Source: Pseudorasbora parva
Taxonomy: Eukaryota; Chordata; Actinopteri; Cypriniformes; Gobionidae
Assembly: GCF_024679245.1 (NCBI RefSeq)
Contig: NC_090179.1
Coordinates: 3,098,820 to 3,162,819, forward strand
Direction of reading: 5' to 3'
DNA: 64,000 bases
Shown: in pieces, positions 56,701 to 64,000 of the stretch
Layout: the number at the start of each line of letters is the position of its first letter
Numbering within the stretch: the stretch's first letter is position 1
Notes under the pieces: model-generated
What the model saw: only the letters and a program-made list of their open reading frames with translations
The model's database searches: none
Told to the model about the DNA's origin: nothing
Made by a program: the position numbers and the translations under genes

Positions 56701-56727
56701 AGTTTTTTTGAAAAGTTGGCAGCTCTG
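53727..56727. mobile_element. hAT-like element, 6-bp duplication TATGCT
   Basis: Ends CAGAGCTGCCAACTCTCACG (53727) and, inverted, CAGAGCTGCCAACTTTTC (ending 56727). TATGCT is directly repeated at 53721-53726 and 56728-56733. No transposase is visible. It contains another hAT (54878-56491). The 6-bp duplication matches that of the CAGGGATGG family although the termini differ. Confidence 0.8.
54878..56491. mobile_element. Nested hAT element, near-perfect 8-bp duplication
   Basis: Ends CAGGGGCGTAACTTCAGTG (54878) and, inverted, CAGTGGCGTAACTTAGTAAT (ending 56491). The flanks GCTCTAGT and TCTCTAGT agree at seven of eight positions. Inside is the GGGGGTGCATGCCCCCGAAC word common in fish hAT elements. 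Non-coding. Confidence 0.8.
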
Positions 56728-56733
56728 TATGCT

Positions 56734-57060
56734 TGTGACATCTTAAATAAAAATATAATATTTTTATTTTAGTTTATTGTGTAAAAAAAATAATCAGTAA
56801 TGACCAGAAAAAAAATGTATGCTTAATGTGTGACTTTTAATTATAAAAGAGACTGAAATGCAATGAAACTCTTATTTTGAAAAATCTGCGCATTGACTGT
56901 GCATTAGTTTTTAGATGAGGGACATACAATTTGCTTTCTAAAAAGTCTAAATTACCATATAAAAACACCAACGTCAAAAGTGTCATAATTCATAAACATT
57001 AGTTAATATGCAATCGTTTGATATTCATTGAACTGCTCCGAAGCGCTGCTGGGCGGGGGT
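56734..57060. other. No gene seen
   Basis: AT-rich sequence from the hAT-like element to the promoter of the SGNH-like gene. Nothing identifiable. Confidence 0.4.
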
Positions 57061-57095
57061 AGAAATGACACGTGACAATGACGTGCAGCGCTCAT

Positions 57096-57103
57096 TATAA
57101 ATA
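57096..57103 (+). promoter_or_regulatory. TATA box of SGNH-like gene
   Basis: TATAAATA lies 38 nt ahead of the ATG at 57134, with a GC box (GGGCGGGGG, 57050) and a CACGTGAC E-box (57069) upstream. The spacing implies a very short 5' UTR. Confidence 0.6.
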
Positions 57104-57133
57104 CTGGTAACTGCTGCACCCGCACAGTTCGAG

Positions 57134-57692
57134 ATGGCTGGTACACAGGAAGTTTGGATCGTAGGCAGCTCTATTGTTCGTAGGCTGGAGTCGCACATCC
57201 GCGGCAAGGGCCTAGACAGGAACCTTGGACTTCGCGCCAAGGTAACTTGGGCAGGGAGAGTGGGCAGACGCTGGGAGCACCTGCTTCCAGGGCTACGTTC
57301 TCTCTCTGCGACGGCTTTACTACCCCGGGTTCTCGTTATCCACCTAGGCGGAAATGGTCTGTGCCGGGAAGGCCTTAACCGCCTGGATTTCTTTAGGGAA
57401 ATCAAGGCTGATGAGGTTAAGGTCTTAAGACTCTTCCCAGAAACCACGATTCTGTTCTCAGAAATCCTGCCCCGTCTGAGTTGGAGAGGTCAGGTCAGCA
57501 GGAGGGCCTACCCGATCGAGCGGAGCCGACGGTGGCTGAACAGAGAGGTGTCTGGGTTGTTGCGGGTCTATTCGACATCGCAACATCAGATTGCCTCATC
57601 TGTGCAGAGATGGGGTGCACCTGAGCCCTGAGGGTAACGAGCTTCTGCGAAACAACATCACTGAAGCTCTGCGGGTGGAGCTCCGAGGATGA
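57134..57692 (+). pseudogene. SGNH/GDSL-hydrolase-like single-exon gene with frameshift
   Basis: MAGTQEVWIVGSSIVRRLES starts an SGNH fold: the Ser block is VGSSIV (residues 10-15), LVIHLGGNGLC (about 67-77) is the N block (normally GxND; Asp replaced by Gly), and the last block is DGVHLSPEG with an intact Asp-x-x-His. The His block is reached only through one frameshift near 57565, after which the frame closes at TGA 57690 with LRVELRG. Without the shift the ORF ends at 57631. Intronless, with promoter and 3' end signals beside it. Such SGNH genes occur in fish transposons and as multi-copy genes; origin here is unknown. Length about 185 aa. Confidence 0.65.
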
Positions 57693-57713
57693 AGCCACCA
57701 AACCAGCAACAAC

Positions 57714-57734
57714 GGCTCTTTTAAGAGCCACCCA
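57714..57734 (+). terminator. Histone-type 3' stem-loop plus purine-rich element
   Basis: GGCTCT-TTTA-AGAGCC-ACCCA is the canonical replication-dependent histone 3' stem-loop with its ACCCA tail. It lies 21 nt after the stop of the SGNH-like gene. At 57743-57751 AATAAAGAG resembles the histone downstream element that pairs with U7 snRNA and also contains AATAAA. No histone coding sequence lies nearby. Confidence 0.75.
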
Positions 57735-57759
57735 GTCATTCAAATAAAGAGCATTTTTC

Positions 57760-58214
57760 CAGGTGTGTTCATTTTTTTCTGTTTAGGTATCCTCACGTTA
57801 ACTAATGTTCCAAATAAACTTTAAAATGGTTGCTGTATGTTGCTAAAAATAATCTTTTCTAAACATAATGCTAGCCAAATGAGGTTAAGCAATGCCCAAG
57901 GAACTGCATAATAAACCCAACAAATGTTTCTATAAATGAAAGCTAATAAACATATGAGAACTTTTATTGTTATTTATTAGATCATTAGTGTATAGTGAAT
58001 ATTGTGCGGTGTGCAGTAACGTTACAGGTCTGCGCGGGACTTTTTTCCCCCTCCCGCTTAAAATTCACTTCGTCACCAGAACAATGGCGCTAGGGGTGTT
58101 TTGTTTCTTGCTCCTTTTCTAAATTGTGACCATATTATCGGTCAACAACAATGGATGGTAGTCTCTAGGTCCACAAGCTTTTTTTAACACCTATTAGAGC
58201 CATTTATAAAATGT
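57760..58214. other. No gene seen
   Basis: Flanking sequence without a supported feature. Confidence 0.4.
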
Positions 58215-58950
58215 CTTCAGTGGCGTAAGTTACGTAGTCACTAACATAAAGCGTATGTTTCCTAAAAAGGCTTTTTGACGGGTTCTAATACACGCTGAGT
58301 TCACTCTTTTCCCTTTCGACATCACTTATTAAATTGTAAAGGTAATTACTTTAACTAAAAATAATAAACCCAAAGACAACAATGTCATGCAGCGATAGAT
58401 CTAATGTACAGGTTCTCTTTTAAACACATATTAGCGCTGAGTTAAATAAGTGTGTCTTCAGTGGCGTAGTCAGTAGCGCGTCTGCCTCTGACATACGTTG
58501 TTGTTGTTTTGACGCTACCGACCGGTTCGAATCCGCCTTTTGCAGAGCTTACTTTTCTCATCACATATTTCATTGAAAAGGTATTTACTTTCAATAAAAA
58601 TGATGACAATGACAATTAACACTTATAACAATTTTCTAAAAGTGGAATTAAAGTGCCTAAAATGGAAGTTTTTTTTTTTTTTTTTTAGTACATATCCTGT
58701 CCGTCTTGGCCCGCGAAAAGCTTTTCTTTTAATCCCTATTATCGCCATATCTTTACGTGTTATCTAGTGGTGTAGTCAGTTAAGCGGGTGGTTGCCGGCG
58801 CATAGTTTTGACGCGATTGACATGGGTTCGAATCCGCGATCGGCAGAGTCGCTCCTTTTGTCATCAAATATCACACTGGAAAGGTATTTGCTTTCAATAA
58901 AAAAAAATGATGGCAATTAACACACATAACAATCATTAAAATAAAATATA
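58215..58950 (+). repeat. Three tandem tRNA-like units (about 240-310 bp each)
   Basis: Each unit begins with AGTGG(C/T)GTA..GTCA(G/C), an A-box-like word (58224, 58463, 58774). A B-box follows at roughly 60-70 nt, clearest as GGTTCGAATCCGC in units 2 and 3 and decayed (GGGTTCTAATACACG) in unit 1. A conserved tail (CATCA..TTTCA..AAAGGTATTTACTTTCAATA) completes each. The stems do not form a clean cloverleaf, so I do not call functional tRNA genes. I suggest a tandem tRNA-derived SINE or decayed tRNA cluster. Confidence 0.55.
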
Positions 58951-59693
58951 ATGTACAATTACGAGAGAATATGATTTATTTTCATGCTTTGGGGTATTTC
59001 ACAGAGCAGGTGTTGCGATTAGCTGCTGTGATGTTGAAATGTGTGCCATTAATAAATATAAATGTACATTTTACGAACACTCCTTTTGCCATAATTGTAA
59101 TGATCCAGTGATATCCAGTGCTTCTATTGTGCCGGTGCTAAAAAAAAAAAAAAAAAAACACCTCACTCGACACTCGAGGCTGGGCTCTTTTGACTCGGCC
59201 TATCAAGCAGACAATATGTAGAGACATCACAACTCCATAGCCAAGCCCTAGCAACCATATCTCAGCATTAACAAGCCATATATCAGCACAAGAGCATTGT
59301 TCAAATACAGAGTTGGGCTCTTTTGACTCAGACTGGTAAATAGCCTTTAAATATCACCCAATATCATATAGGGTGTTCTTGACAGACATGTTGCTTGGCT
59401 TTTTTGCCTCATGGTAGCCACCGGGCCCCGAGTTTTGCCACGGCAAGCACCACTCACAATTTCTTCAGGAATTGTACTTTCTAGTTATATTTTGTTATTT
59501 CTTTCGTTTTTTAGACTTTGTAACAGCCAGCCACAGCCTTTGCATTTTGCACTGCCTCCTCCAAGATAAATTCTGTTATCTTTCATTTGAAGGTAAGTAA
59601 TATTCTTTAGCTTCACTTAAAGGTCCTCTCAACAATGTTTGATTCACTATTTTAATTATTTATGTAGTGATCTTGGTTGTCATGTGTTTTCAG

Positions 59694-59870
59694 TAGGGCT
59701 GTGAATTTTTTTAGGTAGGCAGCGAATTGATTCGGTTCGCGATTCACAGGTTGATTCAATTCATTTCAAGAACGATTTTTTCCAATTCAGAAAGATTCGC
59801 TTCGAGATGATTCATTGTAATTCGATACGCTTTAATTAATTCGATTTGCTTTTGACTTTTTTTTTTTACT
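59694..59870. repeat. Transposon terminal fragment (GATTCG-rich)
   Basis: CAGTAGGGCTGTGAATTTTT followed by repeated GATTCG/CGAATT words resembles fish hAT-type repeats. The other end is not found. Confidence 0.4.
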
Positions 59871-60682
59871 AATATGAACAAACTAATGTTAGCCTGACAT
59901 GGTCATACTCAATTCTAGTCAGAATTTGAGTCTGAAACTGCTCCATTGGGCTGTGATTATAGGGTGTATTTCAACCATTTTTCAACCCAACCACGAAAGA
60001 CATCAATTGGACAGACCAACAACCAATCAGAGGAAGCAACGCATTGTCAAATGCCAACAAGCTCAACTGCACTGTGTTTCCAAGTCCGCGTTTTTTCTAT
60101 GTCTGCAGGTTGAAGGGACTATTATGTGATATATAGACCCATGAGTGTGAATTTTAGCAGGCAACCTTGCCAAAATAACACACATTTTATTTAAAAAAAT
60201 AAAATAATTGAATGATACACAGAGTACTTACCCAACATGATTATCATTTCTGAGAGAAATAGTGAAGGTGATGCATATACAAACAAGCTCTCCGTTTAGG
60301 ATTCAAACAAATATAACCCAAGCCCCTCTGATGACGTGATGATTACGTTACTGTTGATCATCTGTCCGTCATTGTCTAAATGCCGCCCTGATGATCTCAT
60401 TGGTCCGAACAGTTTCTGTTCGGGGATAATCACTCCTCTATGGAGCAAGGCCAGACCGAACTGCCCGACCTAAAATATTTGTGCCACCTCTAAAACTATG
60501 CCTTACTGCTCATTGATGTGCTGCGACCCGACACAAAGGATAATTGTGAACACATTAATTGTTATTTTAACTGTATTTAGTCTGCTTATGATGAAATGAC
60601 TCGCGCTCATGAGAGGATTTTAAGCGCAGCTTTAGCGCAGAAACAACAGAACTGATGATGGCATATATATATATATATAGGG

Positions 60683-61140
60683 GCGTAGTCTTCAATGTCA
60701 CATGATCCTTCACTAATCATTCTCATATGAGGATCTGATGATCAACACACATTTAGGATTATTATCAGTTGTGCTGCTCATGGTGATGCTTAATTTTTAT
60801 GGAAACCATCTAAACATTTGTGGTAAAATTAAAAACAGAGAAATTAATACTTGTATTGATCAGACATGCTTTTAATTGATCACAAGTGATATTTTTAATA
60901 TTATAACAGATAATAATTTATTTAATAAATGCAAATAATGATGTCTATTGAACTTTCTATTCATCCAAAAAATCCTGAAAAACAAAAAGTATCATGGTTT
61001 CCACAACGTTTTTAAGCAGCACATCTGTTTTCAACACAGATAATAATCATAAATGTTTCTTGATCATCAAATCCTCATATGAGAGTGATCAGTGAAGGAT
61101 CATGTGACACTGAAGACTGGAGTAATGATGATAAATTCAG
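60683..61140. repeat. Foldback element
   Basis: TCTTCAATGTCACATGATCC, TTCACTAATCATTCTCATAT and GAGGATCTGATGATCAA on the left pair with TTGATCATCAAATCCTCATA and GGATCATGTGACACTGAAGA on the right. It is non-coding, with arms of about 100 bp and a 250-bp AT-rich loop. (AT)n precedes it at 60661. Confidence 0.7.
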
Positions 61141-61647
61141 CTTTGATCACAGGAATAAATGACTATATATTCACATTAAAAGCTGATTTAATTTGTAATA
61201 ATATTTCACAACATTACTGTTTTAACTATTTTTGATTAAATAAATGCAGCCTTGGTGAGCAGAAGATACTAAACATTAAAAAGCTGCATTATTCATATGA
61301 TATACTTTATTGTCAATAATAGCCTATATTGAGATGACTTGAAAAACACACATTAAGCATATATTGTCGCACTCGTCTGATTGTCGTCGTCACGTTTCAT
61401 CTCTCATAACGTTGTTTTCCTTCAGCTGCAGCTCCAGCGTGATAGGGTGTTACTTTTACGAATCCACTTTTGGATTTGGCACTTCTGGTTTTTGCCCATT
61501 CCTCCTCTTATTGCTATAATAACGTTGGCCAGTGTGAACATCCAGAGATCACATTATCAATCATGTTATCATTCACTAACCTTTCACTTCTCAACAGGTT
61601 GGGATTACCAAAATCTTATTTCATGATATGAGTAATTTCTCACGAAA

Positions 61648-61851
61648 ATGCGTATAAATAGTACGAGTGTGCAATGTCGTGGAATGTATACGCAAAAACT
61701 CATTTTGCCGTGTCCACGCCACGCTGTTTTTAACATTTTGGAACACATTTTTGCAGACAGTGTAGCCAAATTAATAAACTGGAAAGGAATGAATAATACA
61801 AAAAAATTCAGCGAGATGGCAACCAAGGCCATTATGCTTTCTAGGCATTAG
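61648..61851 (+). pseudogene. Possible DUF4806-like C-terminal exon
   Basis: The open frame contains VFNILEHIFADSVAKLINWK and MNNTKKFSEMATKAIM, a pattern like the end of fish DUF4806-type proteins. A later acceptor (GTGTCTTACAG, 62005) followed by GAVKKN-like codons could be the last exon, but no donor links them. AATAAA is at 61932. Family assignment is weak. Confidence 0.3.
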
Positions 61852-62485
61852 GCTCTCTCATTTATTCACTCACTCTACACCACTTAGACACATTTATTAT
61901 TTATTTGCACTTTTACTATAATGTCATGAAATAAAGAATCTTTGAATATTGAATCTAATATTCGCTTTTTGTTTCTTTGCTTTGTGTGCTTTTTGTGTCT
62001 TACAGGAGCTGTGAAGAAGAATCGCATGTCAATATATTGTAATTTGAATAGTTAACATTAATCTTTAACCATATTGTTTCTCACTTGATTGTATATTGGT
62101 TGACATTGTTTTGTGTTTTCTTTTCATCTGGATTCACGTAGATGGTTGTTGATTACCATTGTTAATACTGTTCCTTTTTGCCTTTTTAAAATAAAATAAA
62201 AATATTTTGAAATGTACAAATTGTGTGGGTCGTGTTTGTCTGATATTTTAAATATGCATCACACACCAGGGCCGCACCACACGTCATGGCTTTAATAACT
62301 GTACTGGACCAGTTCTGGCCCAGATCTGTCTCTGATCCGTAATTTAAACCTGTTCTGGTATTGGGCTGTTGGAAAGGATGACCCCGGCCTTTAGCGGACC
62401 TGTGCCAAATGCTAATGAAGACCTGGCCCAAATACATTTTGCTGTCTGGGTAGCCTTGACCAATTATACAGAGATCTAAAAAGAC

Positions 62486-62490
<5 letters not shown>

Positions 62491-62524
<34 letters not shown>
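62491..62524. repeat. (TA)n microsatellite
   Basis: About 17 TA units, directly visible. Confidence 0.9.
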
Positions 62525-62528
<4 letters not shown>

Positions 62529-63049
62529 ACTGTAGTTATATTATTGTTTTTATATTAAAGATAACAGTAAAAAGAAAAAACATTTTGATCACAGCATGTG
62601 TGAAATGAAGAACCAGTTTGACCGTGGTACGTTTCTACAACGTTGGAAGGAGATGGACGTGGTAGGTGATATAAATGTTGTACCGTTGTGAAAAAAACAT
62701 ATAACCTGAAAAACCCGACATCTGTCGTATTAAAATACGTCGGATAAAAACTTTATCACGACCTTTTCATAACGTGAAAACCCGTTTTTACAACATTGCT
62801 GTGTTTGCTGGGCTAGTCGCATTCTACCAATCGCCACGTCTGAACAAACCCCACATTTACCAGAACTCTACTGGTTAATAAGTCCTACAAACAACCCGAA
62901 ATAAAACACAAACCTGAAGCCGAAGAAACCGTAAACGTTAACGGGAAAGACCCGCGAACCTGAATGACAGACGGAGAGAGAAAGAGCGCTGTTCTCTTCT
63001 CAGTGCTCTGTGTGTGTGTGAGGCTGTGAGCAGAGCGAGACGCAGCAAA

Positions 63050-63051
<2 letters not shown>

Positions 63052-63081
<30 letters not shown>
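63052..63081. repeat. (GT)n microsatellite
   Basis: About 15 GT units, directly visible. The neighbouring sequence (GCTGTGAGCAGAGCGAGACG) is non-coding. Confidence 0.9.
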
Positions 63082-63084
<3 letters not shown>

Positions 63085-63614
63085 GGGAGGGGCGCTGTGA
63101 GCCTATCACAGAACACAGACACAGTCAGCTACCCAATGAGGATTTTTATTCAGTCCGAGCACAGATATTAAAATACTCGTACTCGGCAAAAGTGCTTTAT
63201 CCGTACTAGTGGTGGAAATGTTGATTCTTTTAAGAGTCGTTCATTAACATTTTTTTAAAAAATATTACATACCAGTAAATATGACCGTAGGTGCCGAAAA
63301 AGAGTGTTTTATGTGTAATGTCGTATGTCGACGAATGTATTTACTTACAAAAAAACTGATTTGGCTTTATTAAAATGTGCATAATCTACTCATTAAATAA
63401 AATAAGTCTAAATAAGTGGTTTAGATATGACCAAAGCATGTTTTCTTGCATGATTAACATTTAATTGTTTGGTCAGACATTTAGACATTCATATATCTGG
63501 CATAATGGTAAACATGGGGTTATAAACATGAGGTTTGTCTATAAGTGTCGCTTTCTGCTGATTGCTGAATGAGACTGACACGCATGCTAAATGACCGAGG
63601 TAGCCTACCAGTTC

Positions 63615-63620
<6 letters not shown>
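63082..63620. other. No gene seen
   Basis: Nothing supported between the two microsatellites; scattered repeat-like text only. Confidence 0.4.

Positions 63621-63647
<27 letters not shown>
63621..63647. repeat. (TC)n microsatellite
   Basis: About 14 TC units, directly visible. Confidence 0.9.
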
Positions 63648-63650
<3 letters not shown>

Positions 63651-64000
63651 CAGACTCAAAACAGCGATTCGGTCAGTGAAGTTCGTTCAGTAGCTCAGAA
63701 TGCTATTTACTGACGTGACACGAGATCTTTTTAACCATAGGCTACTGTCACATTTTTTATTTGTTTTACAGTTTTAAGAGAAGAACATGCCTCAAAAGTA
63801 ATAAAGAAAATGGTTCAAACATAAAACATAAAATACAAACACACTTTACTTTACTCTGTCGTAATCATTTAACCATCAACCTGCATTATTACCCTGTTTT
63901 CATTACAGTGGTAAAGTGTGCATTTCTTTCTTTGCTGCCAAATATGCCACCTACAGGAGCCAAGCTGTTCGCTATCAGTATCCTTCAACAACTGGTTAGT

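Noticed and set aside
58456..58860. Functional tRNA genes
   Set aside because: A- and B-box words are present but acceptor and T stems do not pair well and the distance is too long. A tRNA-derived repeat fits better.
59899..60129. 76-codon plus-strand frame
   Set aside because: Lies in repeat sequence (CAACCAATCAGAGG) and lacks splice or domain evidence.

Overview
This window looks like transposon-dense DNA from a teleost fish, most likely a cyprinid. The basis is L2-type LINEs, DIRS1-type tyrosine-recombinase retrotransposons, Tc1, hAT, CACTA and Helitron elements, long foldback MITEs, GT-AG introns, AATAAA signals and many (CA)n/(TA)n tracts. I found no host gene I can name. Almost every open frame belongs to a mobile element or its remains. 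Nothing here looks bacterial. All family names come from recognising motifs by eye, with no database search.

Layout. 1-2.3 kb: minus-strand exons of a gene I do not recognise. 3.7-6.2 kb: an internally deleted DIRS element on the minus strand. 6.5-7.0 kb: a repeat whose second copy lies at 51.8-52.3 kb. 7.7-13 kb: three long palindromic (foldback) elements, one of them carrying another inside it. 14-17 kb: a 100-110 bp tandem repeat, then two adjacent genes of one zinc-finger family (copies A and B), the second cut off by a Tc1 remnant. 17.9-21.2 kb: a hairpin repeat, a hAT-like element carrying a LINE fragment with a 12-bp target duplication, and a solo LTR.

22.2-38.1 kb is one L2-type LINE on the minus strand, split by nested insertions. 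A TTAA-flanked element interrupts its reverse transcriptase frame. Inside that is a hAT-like element with 5-bp duplications. Inside that lie an apparently intact 5.36-kb DIRS retrotransposon (gag, RT/RNase H/methyltransferase-like, tyrosine recombinase) and a second copy of the 6-bp-TSD hAT-like family, which itself contains a further hAT with a perfect 8-bp duplication. Removing the TTAA insertion rejoins the LINE codons exactly.

38.3-41.4 kb: an odd GC-rich block, a DIRS terminal fragment, a TTAA element, an inverted repeat and zinc-finger copy C. 43.0-51.8 kb: a decayed Helitron with a cysteine-protease-like gene, an HUH Rep and a Pif1-type helicase, split by a CACTA element that carries its own small gene. 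52.3-53.3 kb: a Tc1 remnant. 53.7-56.7 kb: a hAT nested in a hAT-like element. 57.1-57.7 kb: a frameshifted SGNH-hydrolase-like gene with its own TATA box and a histone-type 3' stem-loop, an unexpected combination. 58.2-58.9 kb: three tandem tRNA-like units. 59-64 kb: repeats, a foldback element, a possible DUF4806-like exon and microsatellites.
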